A stretch of DNA of 64,000 bases, taken from CAVTHK01 sp964552235. GTDB taxonomy: Bacteria > Spirochaetota > Spirochaetia > SZUA-6 > CAVTHK01. The first letter of the stretch is position 1. Each line of letters starts with the position of its first letter. Of the stretch, positions 7,737 through 15,460 are shown piece by piece. The stretch is from the NCBI GenBank assembly GCA_964552235.1, contig CAZKGO010000001.1:1-64000 (forward strand), given 5' to 3'. The notes below the pieces were generated by a model. The model saw only the letters and a list, made by a program, of their open reading frames with translations. It was not told the origin of the DNA and ran no database searches. Position numbers and translations under genes: made by a program.

Positions 7737-8717
7737 TTGTACTCGGTCTACGGTATCTGCAACCCTCTCATGGACATGGTGGTCCACGGCAGCTTCGAGG
7801 ACCTCGAGAGCCTCGGCGCGACCCCGGCCACAATGAACCTCATCGACGAGAGCGCCAGGACTGCGCTCCTGGCCCGCGTCAAGGTCGTGTGCATGGTGCC
7901 GGGCGGCAGCGTGGCCAACACGCTGCGAGGGCTCGCGTGGCTCGGCGGCGGGACCCTGGATCCGCCGCTGTACGCCGGGGCGATCGGCTGCGACGAGACC
8001 GGCGACCTCTACGAGCGGCAGCTGACCGCGCTGGGGGTCCGTACACGCCTGGCGCGCAAGATCGGCGGCACGGGAACGTCGACGATCATCGTGACGCCGG
8101 ACCACGAGCGCACCATGTTCACCTGCCTGGCGGCAAGCCGCGGCTTCGGACCGGGGGACTGCGCCGAACCGTTTCCCGACTGCCGGTGGCTCTACTTTAC
8201 CGGCTACATGTGGGACACCGAGAACCAGAGGGAGGCGGTGCAGGGGTGCGCCGAGGAGGCGCGGCAGCGGGGAGTGCCCGTGGCGTTCGACGTCGCCGAT
8301 CCCTTTGCCGTGCGCCGCTACCGCGAGGCGTTCCTGGAGTGGATCCCAGGCCGCGTGGACCTGCTGTTCGGCAACCGCCAGGAGATGAGCCTTCTCGTGG
8401 GCGAGGAGGCGAGCGACGACTGCCTAGCGAAGCGGGCGGGCGATCTGGCGCCGCTGGCGGTCATCAAGCTGGGCGCCGGCGGCTGCATCGTCAACTGCCG
8501 CGGACGGATCGTCGCCACTCCCGCTCGCAAGGCTCGTGTCGTGGACACCATCGGCGCCGGGGACCTGTTCGCGGCCGGCTTCTTCTACGGGCAGCTGCTC
8601 GGCAGGTCGGTCGCCGACAGCAGCCGCATGGCCAACAGCATCGCCGCCGCGATTGTGGGCGTCGAAGGCTGCAGCCTCGAGCAGGTCGACCGCAGCGAGG
8701 TGCTGGCCGGCTGGTGA
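7737..8717 (+). CDS. PfkB-family carbohydrate/nucleoside kinase
   Basis: ATP-dependent kinase of the ribokinase/adenosine kinase family, 326 residues. The start is TTG 7737, chosen because GGAGGAGCGG lies just upstream and the family's first strand (YSVYGICNPLMD) begins there. The first PfkB motif GGSVANT is at residues 56-62 and the C-terminal motif DTIGAGD has the catalytic base Asp at about 276. Overall style (N-terminal GNP-like ICNPLMD, central LFGNRQE) resembles adenosine or sugar kinases of this family, but the substrate cannot be told from sequence alone. It converges on zapA with six bases between them. Confidence 0.88.
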   Translation: MYSVYGICNPLMDMVVHGSFEDLESLGATPATMNLIDESARTALLARVKVVCMVPGGSVANTLRGLAWLGGGTLDPPLYAGAIGCDETGDLYERQLTALGVRTRLARKIGGTGTSTIIVTPDHERTMFTCLAASRGFGPGDCAEPFPDCRWLYFTGYMWDTENQREAVQGCAEEARQRGVPVAFDVADPFAVRRYREAFLEWIPGRVDLLFGNRQEMSLLVGEEASDDCLAKRAGDLAPLAVIKLGAGGCIVNCRGRIVATPARKARVVDTIGAGDLFAAGFFYGQLLGRSVADSSRMANSIAAAIVGVEGCSLEQVDRSEVLAGW

Positions 8718-8723
8718 GGGGTT

Positions 8724-9023
8724 CTACTCGTCCAGGGTCCGGTCGATGCGCTCGATGAGCCGCTCGGTGATGCGGCCGATCTCGGCGTACTCGCCGGGGT
8801 GCACGCCCGGGACCTTCTGCCTTTCCTTGAACAGCTCGTCGACGAGATTCAGGCCGGCAAGGATGGCGATCTTGAGCGGATCCGCAGCGCCGACCTCGCC
8901 CCGGACCTCGTCCACCCTCGCGCGCAGGTAGTCGAGCACGCTGCGCAGATAGGCGGCATCCTCGCTGGCGCGGATGTGGAAGGTGGTCCCGAGCATGTCG
9001 ACCTTCAGGCGGCTCGGTTCCAT
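8724..9023 (-). CDS. zapA: ZapA, FtsZ-ring-associated cell division protein
   Basis: A 99-residue member of the ZapA family, which cross-links FtsZ protofilaments at midcell. The N-terminal globular part (LKVDMLGTTFHIRASED) is followed by the long helix with RVDEVRGEVGAADPLKIAILAGLN at about 44-67 in the usual order. It starts with ATG at 9023, ten bases after the coiled-coil gene, at the end of the infC-rpmI-rplT operon, a placement that ties division to translation genes. The C-terminus is charged and coiled. Confidence 0.87.
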   Translation of the reverse strand: MEPSRLKVDMLGTTFHIRASEDAAYLRSVLDYLRARVDEVRGEVGAADPLKIAILAGLNLVDELFKERQKVPGVHPGEYAEIGRITERLIERIDRTLDE

Positions 9024-9032
9024 GGGGCCCGA

Positions 9033-9398
9033 CTAGAAGATGTCCAGCTGTGCGGGACGGCCGTCGCCTGCCGACTCGATGCCGCCGGCATCGGCGGCGC
9101 CGGCGGCCGCGGTCGGGGCGCCCGCCGCGCGCACGGCCTCCGGCGCGGCCTGCCGCTGAGCCGCTTCGAGCCCGTCCTCAAGCTGGTCGAGCTTGCGGAT
9201 GGCGCTGACGAGGCCCCGTTCGATCTCGGCCTGGTCGCTCTTGAAGACGCGGACCAGCTCCTCGAGATCCTTCATCCGGGCCTGCGAGGCGTCGATCGTG
9301 CGCCGGAGAGTCCGGTTCTCTTCCTTGAGGGAACGGATGATCTCCACCGCGCGGTTGACCTTGGCCTCCAGCTGTCTGACCTGGTCGAGGCTCACCAT
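9033..9398 (-). CDS. ZapB-like coiled-coil protein
   Basis: A 121-residue protein starting at ATG 9398, just after rplT. Residues 1-80 form a heptad-rich coiled coil (VRQLEAKVNRAVEIIRSLKE and following). The rest is an Ala/Gly-rich linker ending in the short hydrophobic tail PAQLDIF. That tail is the kind of short C-terminal peptide that docks on a partner. With zapA next in the operon, a ZapB-like bridge protein is the best guess. No enzymatic motif is present, and the family assignment rests on context and shape rather than on a signature. Confidence 0.7.
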   Translation of the reverse strand: MVSLDQVRQLEAKVNRAVEIIRSLKEENRTLRRTIDASQARMKDLEELVRVFKSDQAEIERGLVSAIRKLDQLEDGLEAAQRQAAPEAVRAAGAPTAAAGAADAGGIESAGDGRPAQLDIF

Positions 9399-9402
9399 GA
9401 CG

Positions 9403-9759
9403 TCAGCCGACCGACTCCCGGGCCCGGGCGACGAGGGCGGCGAACGCCGGGGGGTCCTCGATCGCCAGGTTGGACAGGGCCTTGCGGTTGATGCGGACAC
9501 CGGCGGCGGTAAGCCCCCTGATGAACTGCGAGTAGGTCATGCCGTCCTGGCGGCAGGCGGCGGAGATGCGGGCGATCCACAGGTTGCGGAACTCCCGCCT
9601 GCGCACGCGCCGGTCGCGGTAGGCGTAGGCGAGCGCCTTGGCGACCGCGTCCTTGGCGGTGCGGTAGGTCTTGCTGCGGCGTCCCCAGAAGCCCTTGGCT
9701 CGCTTGAGGATCTTCCTGCGTATGTTCTTGTGGTGCGTTCCGTCGACGGCACGCGGCAT
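9403..9759 (-). CDS. rplT: 50S ribosomal protein L20
   Basis: Binds 23S rRNA early in large-subunit assembly and, in other bacteria, represses the infC-rpmI-rplT mRNA. Normal length at 118 residues, with KRAKGFWGRRSKTYRTAKDAV at about 18-38 and RDRRVRRREFRNLWIARI at about 49-66, both L20 hallmarks. It starts with ATG at 9759, ten bases after rpmI. Confidence 0.98.
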   Translation of the reverse strand: MPRAVDGTHHKNIRRKILKRAKGFWGRRSKTYRTAKDAVAKALAYAYRDRRVRRREFRNLWIARISAACRQDGMTYSQFIRGLTAAGVRINRKALSNLAIEDPPAFAALVARARESVG

Positions 9760-9769
9760 CTTGTCCTCC

Positions 9770-9967
9770 TCAGCCGTAAGGAAGCAGGGTCTTGGCGCGG
9801 CGGGTCTCGACGGCGCTCAGCACGCCCGCCTGCCTCAGTTTCCTCTTGCGCTTGGTCGTCTTCTTGGTGAGGATGTGGCGCAGCCCCTGCTTCTTGTACT
9901 TGACCTTGCCGGTCGCGGTAGTCTTGTAGCGCTTGGCGGCACTCTTGTGAGTCTTCATCTTGGGCAT
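9770..9967 (-). CDS. rpmI: 50S ribosomal protein L35
   Basis: Small basic ribosomal protein of 65 residues. The start is ATG 9967, giving the invariant MPKMKTHKSAAKR N-terminus. KKTTKRKRKLR in the C-terminal half is typical. It lies between infC (14 bases upstream) and rplT, the standard operon. Confidence 0.98.
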   Translation of the reverse strand: MPKMKTHKSAAKRYKTTATGKVKYKKQGLRHILTKKTTKRKRKLRQAGVLSAVETRRAKTLLPYG

Positions 9968-9981
9968 CGATGGCTCCTGAG

Positions 9982-10500
9982 CTATTTCTTGGCCTTGGGG
10001 CCTACGAACATCGACATGAACCGGCCTTCCATCATCGGCGCGCGCTCGACGGTGTGCGGGACTTCCAGGAGCGCGAGGACCCGGTCCAGGACCGCCCGCC
10101 CCAGCTCCGTGTGGGCGAGCTCGCGCCCGCGGAACCGCACCGTGACCTTGACCTTGCTCCCCTCTTCGAGGAAACCCTGAATGTGCTTGGTCTTGAAGGC
10201 CAAGTCGTGCCCGTCGATCTTGGGCTGCATGCGGACTTCTTTGAGCCGCAGCTGCTTCTGTCTCTTGTTCGACTCCTTGGTCTTCTTCTCCAACTCGTAC
10301 TTGTACTTGCCGTAGTCCAGGAGCTTGCACACCGGCGGGATCGCGTTCGGCGAGACTTCGACCAGATCGAGCCCGGCCTCGTTGGCCAGGCGAAGCGCCT
10401 CCACGATCGGCACGACGCCCCTCTGGCCGCCGTCGCCGTCTATCAGCCTGACCTCACGGACCCGGATCATGTTGTTGATCCGCAATTCCTTGCCTGCCAA
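9982..10500 (-). CDS. infC: Translation initiation factor IF-3 with a non-AUG start
   Basis: Binds the 30S subunit, checks start codon and initiator tRNA, and prevents premature 50S joining. 172 residues: N-domain with RINNMIRVREVRLID at about 7-21, linker KYKYELEKKTKESNKRQKQ, and C-domain with KVKVTVRFRGRE. The only usable start is TTG at 10500, because an in-frame stop lies nine bases further upstream and the next ATG would cut the conserved RIN motif. GAGG lies about seven bases before the TTG. A rare start codon is a known feature of infC, since IF-3 discriminates against such starts and thereby limits its own synthesis. Confidence 0.96.
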   Translation of the reverse strand: MAGKELRINNMIRVREVRLIDGDGGQRGVVPIVEALRLANEAGLDLVEVSPNAIPPVCKLLDYGKYKYELEKKTKESNKRQKQLRLKEVRMQPKIDGHDLAFKTKHIQGFLEEGSKVKVTVRFRGRELAHTELGRAVLDRVLALLEVPHTVERAPMMEGRFMSMFVGPKAKK

Positions 10501-10552
10501 CCTCTTCCCTCAGCCTCCTGCGCGGTGCGCGCCGTCTCCAGAATGCCGGCGG

Positions 10553-10581
10553 ATTATAACAACCCCTCGGCGGTTAGTCAA
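10553..10581 (-). promoter_or_regulatory. Strong sigma-70 promoter for infC-rpmI-rplT, -35 overlapping the cyclase stop
   Basis: On the minus strand TTGACT (10576-10581), 17 bases, then a perfect TATAAT (10553-10558). The TGA within the -35 box is the stop codon of the cyclase gene (10578-10580). Transcription would begin near 10546, leaving a leader of about 46 bases before the TTG start. Confidence 0.85.
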
Positions 10582-13500
10582 AGGGGCGCGCGCCGGTGGT
10601 CTCCCGCGATCCGGTGGACCAGCTCGTCCCACTTCTGCTGCAGGTAGCGCTTGAAGGCGTTCTCCTCGTGGTAGTCGCGCGTGAGCTCTTCGGCGGCCCG
10701 CGTGATGTCCTCGAAGATGCCGCTGAGCGTCCTGCCGACGCCCTCCTGGACGGGAGCGCCCGAGGGAAAGACGAACGCCGGCTTCACGATCGTCTCGGTG
10801 AGGTTGAGCTCGGCGAGCTGCCGCTCGGTGCCCGCGTCGAGGCTGCCGATCATCCCCTCGCTGCCGCCGAGCACCTCGGTGGCCGAGTAGGCCATGATCG
10901 GCTCCTTCTTGCCCTTGACCTGCAGGCCCCCGAGGGGGGTGCACACGACGTGGCTGCGGATCTCCCCGTAGGTGGCGTGGGTCAGCAGGATCTCCCCAGG
11001 GTTGGCTGCCGCCTGCATGCGGGCGGCCACGTTGACCACGTCGCCGTAGACGTCCCCGCCCTTGCGCACGACGAGGCCGGTGTTCAGCCCGATCCGCACG
11101 AGGAGCTTCTCCTTTTCGACGCGGTACTCGTTGTGGGCCCGGATCCTCGTCTGAACCGCCACAGCCGCCAGCGCCGCCTTGAGCGGGTGCTTGAAGACCG
11201 CCAGCACGCCGTCGCCCATCTTCTTGACGACCCTGCCGTCGTAGGCTTCCAGTTGCGGAAGGACCACGTCTTCGAAGGCCTGGATCAGGCCCAGCAGCGA
11301 CGTGGTGTCCGAAGCTGCGGTGCGTTCGGTGTAGCCGACCATGTCGACGAAGAACACCGTGAGCACCTGGGCGTTCTCCCTGCGGAAGCGGAACTCGCTC
11401 TTGGCGCGCTCGGCGAGCGCGGGGCCTTCGACTCTGGCCGCCCGGGGGAGGGCCGCGGGCCCGTCGGTTCCCTTGAGATTCCGGATGAGCCCGGCGCGGA
11501 TCTGCTCTCCACAGCGGCCGGCCGCCAGCCGCGCGAGCGTTGCGCGCAGCCGCTCGTGCACCGTCGGGCTCGGCAGGTCGAGGAGGGCGAGCAGATCGGG
11601 AATCGTCTCCGGCTCGATCTCGTCGTCGAGCTCCGACAGCAGGGCGGCGAGGTAGGCTTCGTCGGCCCTGCGCAGGTTCTCCGCCAGGACCTGCCGGGCG
11701 TAGTCGTCCCCCTGCCGCACCAGGCCCAGAAGGGCGCAGACCTCGACCTGGGGGTCTGCGCTGTCGAGCAGCGTGTAGAACGCGCTGGCCACCGGATCCT
11801 GCAGCGCCGGCTCAATGCGGTCGGCGATCGCCCGCAGGGCCCGCGCCGCAGTCCGGGCCATAAGCGGCGCGGCGCTGCGGCTCATGTCGATGAACGTGGC
11901 CGCGTTGGCCGGCGCCGCGCTGCGCACCAGCAGGTCGCTTAGCTGCTGCGCCTCGGCGTCGGTGAGCGAGCCGCGGTCGAGGACGGCGAACAGCGGCGCC
12001 ACCGCGGCCGGCTCCTGGGACAGGTCCCACGACTCCATGGTCTGGAGGATGAGCGATCGCGTGTAGGAGGACAGCCCCGCCGTGGCCAGCATGCGGGTGA
12101 AGATCGGCAGCAGCGGCCTCGCAGCCAGCCAGCGCGCGCCCCGCACGTACCCGTTGAGAGTCGAAGCGCTGCGCCCGGGATCAGCCAGGAATTCGCGCAT
12201 GCCTTCGATGGTCTTGCGGTGGCCGAGCTGGCAGAGGGTCACGACGCAGGTCTCCTCGAGAAAGGCGATGCGCTCCTCGCGCGCGAACTCCAGCACCTCG
12301 CAGACGCGGGCGGCGCTCCCGTGGGCGCGCAGTCGGCCCGCCGCCCGCACCAGCCGGTTGAGCCTGCGTATCAGGTTGGGCCGGTCGAGGTTGATGGACG
12401 CCAGCTGCGACGAGACGAGGATCCTCAGCTTGGCGCTGCGCGAGGCAAACAGGGGGGCGGCGGCGCGCAGCTGATTGCTGTCCTCGTCCGGAGCGTCCTT
12501 CATCGCCTCCCGCAGGTCGTGCGCGAGGTCGTCGGCGTTTGCGAGCAGGCTGCCCTGGAAATGGGCCTGGATGCGCTGCAGCAGCGTCGGCGACGCGTAG
12601 CGCTCGATCAGCTTGGCGAGGATCACGATCAGGAGGCTGCCGCGCGCCTTGATGCCGCGGATCGAGGGGAAGTCGCGCCGGATCCGGGCGAACACCGTGT
12701 CGAGGTGCGTCGAGAGCGTGAGCCAGAAGTAGGACATCGCCGCCACCTGGGCGGCGGTGGCCTCGCGCACGATCCTCTCGAGGCAGGCGCCTACCGCGGC
12801 CTCGGCGTCGGAGTCCACGTGCGGCACCACGAGCACCAGCCGGAACAGGTGCTTGGGGTGTGCCAGGGGCGCGGGGGTCTCGGCCAGGCCGTCGAGAAAG
12901 GCCCGCGTGACCTCTGACGGCGCGCGGCGCAGCCGCTCGACCAGCTGGGTGTGGCGGGCCGGGACGTCCCTCACGGCGAGGGCCGCCAGCGTGCGCCCGA
13001 GCACTTCGGGGCTGAGCGCATCCAGGCGATCGCGCAGCGTCTCGAGCAGACCCGGGCACCGGTCCCGGTCGGACTCCAGCAGCCGACGCAGGGCCGCCAG
13101 CTGCACCTGCGGCGACGCAGCACCGAGATAGGGCCGCACCAGGTCCGCCCGGCCGGCGTCCATCAGCCCCGTGAACGCCTCGGCGGCCAGCAGATCGTCG
13201 ATCGACGGCGTCTGCAGGACGTTGCGGTCCATCTCCTGCACGGCCTCGTCGGAGGCTGCGACGCGGTTTGCGGCCGCCAGGAGCTCGCGCCTGAGCATCG
13301 TCTCGCCGAACAGGGTGAAATACCGGATGATGTGCCCCACCGAGGACGGCGCCCTGATCGTGGCCAGGGCCCGCGCGGCCGCCAGCTTCTGCTCGGGACC
13401 GCCGGCCTCCAGCAGACGGTAGAGGTGGGGCACCGCGGTCTCGTTGCCCAGCGACGCCGAGCTCTCGATGGCGGCCAGGCTCACCGCCCGGTCCTCGGAG

Positions 13501-13601
13501 TAGAACTCGCGAATCAGAAGCGCGAAGATCTCCTCGTCGTAGTAGCTCTTGAGGATCGAGAGGATCGTCTGTTTCTTCAGGGCCTGCGCCTTCGGGCTCA
13601 C
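10578..13601 (-). CDS. HEAT-repeat protein with C-terminal class III adenylate/guanylate cyclase
   Basis: About 1007 residues if it starts at GTG 13601, which lies a short way after a promoter; the earlier in-frame TTG is part of that promoter's -35 box. Residues 1-740 are Leu/Ala-rich helical repeats of HEAT type (for example VSLAAIESSASLGNETAVPHL). A class III cyclase domain begins at about 746. Metal-binding Asp residues are at about 753 (FFVDMVG) and 797 (GDGVLAVF), with Lys in VVKKM at 793-794, GGDVYGD at about 848-854, and the transition-state Asn/Arg in VNVAARM (857, 861). All catalytic positions look intact, and the Lys/Asp pair favours ATP as substrate, so cAMP is the likely product. 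No membrane segment is seen; the repeats probably receive a protein signal. Confidence 0.88.
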   Translation of the reverse strand: MSPKAQALKKQTILSILKSYYDEEIFALLIREFYSEDRAVSLAAIESSASLGNETAVPHLYRLLEAGGPEQKLAAARALATIRAPSSVGHIIRYFTLFGETMLRRELLAAANRVAASDEAVQEMDRNVLQTPSIDDLLAAEAFTGLMDAGRADLVRPYLGAASPQVQLAALRRLLESDRDRCPGLLETLRDRLDALSPEVLGRTLAALAVRDVPARHTQLVERLRRAPSEVTRAFLDGLAETPAPLAHPKHLFRLVLVVPHVDSDAEAAVGACLERIVREATAAQVAAMSYFWLTLSTHLDTVFARIRRDFPSIRGIKARGSLLIVILAKLIERYASPTLLQRIQAHFQGSLLANADDLAHDLREAMKDAPDEDSNQLRAAAPLFASRSAKLRILVSSQLASINLDRPNLIRRLNRLVRAAGRLRAHGSAARVCEVLEFAREERIAFLEETCVVTLCQLGHRKTIEGMREFLADPGRSASTLNGYVRGARWLAARPLLPIFTRMLATAGLSSYTRSLILQTMESWDLSQEPAAVAPLFAVLDRGSLTDAEAQQLSDLLVRSAAPANAATFIDMSRSAAPLMARTAARALRAIADRIEPALQDPVASAFYTLLDSADPQVEVCALLGLVRQGDDYARQVLAENLRRADEAYLAALLSELDDEIEPETIPDLLALLDLPSPTVHERLRATLARLAAGRCGEQIRAGLIRNLKGTDGPAALPRAARVEGPALAERAKSEFRFRRENAQVLTVFFVDMVGYTERTAASDTTSLLGLIQAFEDVVLPQLEAYDGRVVKKMGDGVLAVFKHPLKAALAAVAVQTRIRAHNEYRVEKEKLLVRIGLNTGLVVRKGGDVYGDVVNVAARMQAAANPGEILLTHATYGEIRSHVVCTPLGGLQVKGKKEPIMAYSATEVLGGSEGMIGSLDAGTERQLAELNLTETIVKPAFVFPSGAPVQEGVGRTLSGIFEDITRAAEELTRDYHEENAFKRYLQQKWDELVHRIAGDHRRAPL

Positions 13602-13620
13602 CCCTTTTTTTCCGCACTCA

Positions 13621-13649
13621 AGGTTAGCGGCCCTCACGTGAGGTGTCAA
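13621..13649 (-). promoter_or_regulatory. Promoter for the HEAT-repeat cyclase
   Basis: Minus strand TTGACA (13644-13649), 17 bases, TAACCT (13621-13626). The -35 box is perfect and the -10 box weak. Transcription would start about 13 bases before GTG 13601. It is divergent from the promoter at 13688. Confidence 0.5.
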
Positions 13650-13687
13650 CTCGACCGGTCGCCGTGCAGCGGCTGCTCCGCCTCTCT

Positions 13688-13717
13688 TTGACCGCGGCTG
13701 CGCCTGCGTGCTATGTT
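13688..13717 (+). promoter_or_regulatory. Promoter for the membrane protein at 13735
   Basis: TTGACC (13688-13693), 18 bases, TATGTT (13712-13717). Transcription would start near 13724, giving a very short leader that still contains the GGAG before GTG 13735. Confidence 0.5.
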
Positions 13718-13734
13718 CGCCGCCGGAGCGTCAA

Positions 13735-14367
13735 GTGTATCTGTTCCTCGTGCTGTCGCTGCCTGCGGCCCTGGTCGTTGCGCTGAGCGTGGATCAGGGG
13801 CCGCGGCCCTGGTCGGGCTGGCTGCGCGCGGCCCAAGGGGCGGGGGCGGCCCTTCCGTCCCTGCTCCCGCCGGCGCTCCTGCGCGCGCTGCTGCCGCCGA
13901 CGACCCACGGCCTCGGGCTTTACGCCTCCCTCGTGGCTGTCGACCATTTCGCGCTCCACGCCGCGGTGACCGGCTGGTGGATTGCGATTCGCGGATATCA
14001 GGCGCTGGAAAACGAGGCGGGCCGCCGCAGGTGGAACGACTTCCTGGCCTTTTCCTGCGGCTTCTACCTCGTCGCAGCCCTCGTGCTGGCAGCGGTGCAG
14101 TGGCGCGAGCCGGACGCCTACGCGGCCCTCGTGCTTCCCGCGCTCCGGCTGGCGATCATCCTGCTTTCGTCGCTCCTCATGGTGGTCTACTTCGAGTCCT
14201 ACGGCCTCTTTCGCGTCGCCTACGCGGCGGCCTACGCCGCGATCCCTTTCGCCGCGGGCCTCGCCACCTACCTGCAGCGCACCCACCACGGGGCCGCCGC
14301 CGCGATCGTGACCTCGGGTCTCGCGGTCGCGGCCGTGCTGGCCTGGTGGCGCAAGGAGCGGTTGTGA
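13735..14367 (+). CDS. Polytopic membrane protein of unknown function
   Basis: A 210-residue protein with about six predicted membrane segments (starting VYLFLVLSLPAALVVALSV and including LAIILLSSLLMVVYF). The start is GTG 13735, with GGAG six bases upstream. I recognise no family. The following lipoprotein gene overlaps its stop, so the two are translationally coupled and may form an inner-membrane/periplasm pair. It is divergent from the cyclase gene. Confidence 0.7.
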   Translation: MYLFLVLSLPAALVVALSVDQGPRPWSGWLRAAQGAGAALPSLLPPALLRALLPPTTHGLGLYASLVAVDHFALHAAVTGWWIAIRGYQALENEAGRRRWNDFLAFSCGFYLVAALVLAAVQWREPDAYAALVLPALRLAIILLSSLLMVVYFESYGLFRVAYAAAYAAIPFAAGLATYLQRTHHGAAAAIVTSGLAVAAVLAWWRKERL

Positions 14368-15290
14368 CCCAGCGGATCGCGGCGCGCGACTGCCGCCGGG
14401 CCGGCTCCGCTGCGGGGCAGGCGCCGGTCGGGGCCTGGGCGGTCTGCGCGGCGATTGCGGTGCTGGCCGGCGCCTGCAGCGAGAACCCGCGCATGGTCGT
14501 GCTCGCGGATCCGCGCTGGTGGGAAGCGGTCGGCACGACCGTCGAGCCCGCGCTCGGCCGCCTGGCGCGCCGACGCAGCCTGGGGCTGGAGGTCCGGCTC
14601 ACCGCCGAAACGGGCGTGCCGCAGGCGCTCCTGCGCAGGCCTCCGCGCCTGCTGCTCGTCGGCCCGACGACGGCGCCTTCGGCTGCGGCGCTCGCTGAGG
14701 CCCTTCCGGGGACTCTCGTCGTGGCTCCCGGCCCGGCGTCGGCGCCGTCTGCGCGGCCCGCCAACCTGGTGCTGCTGCGTTACGCGCCGCAGGAGGCGTT
14801 CAAGGAGGCGGGGCGCCTGGCAGCCGCTGCGGGCGGCGTCTGTCCGGTCGGCATCCTGGCCCCGGCGGGCAGCAGCGGCGCCGCCGCGTTCCGCTCAGCC
14901 TTCGAGGCGGCCGGATCGCCCCAGCGGCTTCGCGAGCGGGCCGTGCCGCCTAACGCCGACCGGGCCCGGCTGCGCGCCGCGGTCGACGAACTGTACGCCG
15001 AGGGCGTGCGGCTGTTCCTGGTCGCCCTCCGCACGCTGACCCCCGCCTGCCTCGAACTGCTCGAAGGGCGGGACTGCCTGGCGGTCGTCGAGGCCCAGGA
15101 GTCGAGCGGCGCCTTTGCCGAGGTCGTGCAGGCGAGCGTCGAGCCCGATTGGGCGCGGGCCGTCGAGAGCGTTCTCGATCGGCAGGGCGAGGCGCCGTCG
15201 CCGGCGCTTGCGGCGCGGCTCGTGGTCTCCGAGAGGGGAGAGGCGGGATGGCTGTGCCGGGGCGCGGAGGCGCCTGCCGCGACGCGGTGA
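14364..15290 (+). CDS. Lipoprotein, possibly a periplasmic-binding-protein-like fold
   Basis: 308 residues starting with GTG 14364, which overlaps the previous stop and has AAGGAG five bases before it. A signal peptide ends in the lipobox LAGAC, so it should be lipid-anchored. The mature part alternates hydrophobic strands and helices (RLLLVGPTTAPSAAALAEAL, VCPVGILAPAGSSGAAAF, RLFLVALRTL), reminiscent of a type I periplasmic binding protein. That resemblance is by eye only and the ligand is unknown. Reading frame in the same phase continues upstream without a stop, but the upstream part is the shadow of the membrane protein gene. Confidence 0.72.
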   Translation: MTQRIAARDCRRAGSAAGQAPVGAWAVCAAIAVLAGACSENPRMVVLADPRWWEAVGTTVEPALGRLARRRSLGLEVRLTAETGVPQALLRRPPRLLLVGPTTAPSAAALAEALPGTLVVAPGPASAPSARPANLVLLRYAPQEAFKEAGRLAAAAGGVCPVGILAPAGSSGAAAFRSAFEAAGSPQRLRERAVPPNADRARLRAAVDELYAEGVRLFLVALRTLTPACLELLEGRDCLAVVEAQESSGAFAEVVQASVEPDWARAVESVLDRQGEAPSPALAARLVVSERGEAGWLCRGAEAPAATR

Positions 15291-15353
15291 GCGGCCATGC
15301 GCCCGTCGGCAGCCCGAGCGGACGCTCCGCGGCGGGTCGGCGGGAAAAAAGTT

Positions 15354-15382
15354 TTGACAAAGCCTGGACCCGGCGATATGCT
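15354..15382 (+). promoter_or_regulatory. Consensus sigma-70 promoter for flaA
   Basis: TTGACA (15354-15359), exactly 17 bases, TATGCT (15377-15382), preceded by an A tract that could act as an UP-like element. Transcription would start near 15389, about 72 bases before flaA. Use of the housekeeping sigma factor for the sheath gene and sigma-28 for the core is the arrangement I recall for other spirochaetes. Confidence 0.85.
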
Positions 15383-15460
15383 CCGTTTTGTGAGTGGAGA
15401 ATTCGTCTATCACCTCTTTGCGGGCCCGTACGGGCCGAGGTTGTGACCAAGGAGAGAGGG

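Noticed and set aside
13713..14363. Upstream extension of the lipoprotein frame
   Set aside because: It overlaps the membrane protein gene in another frame and is Arg/Gly-rich. A lipobox and a ribosome-binding site fix the start at 14364.
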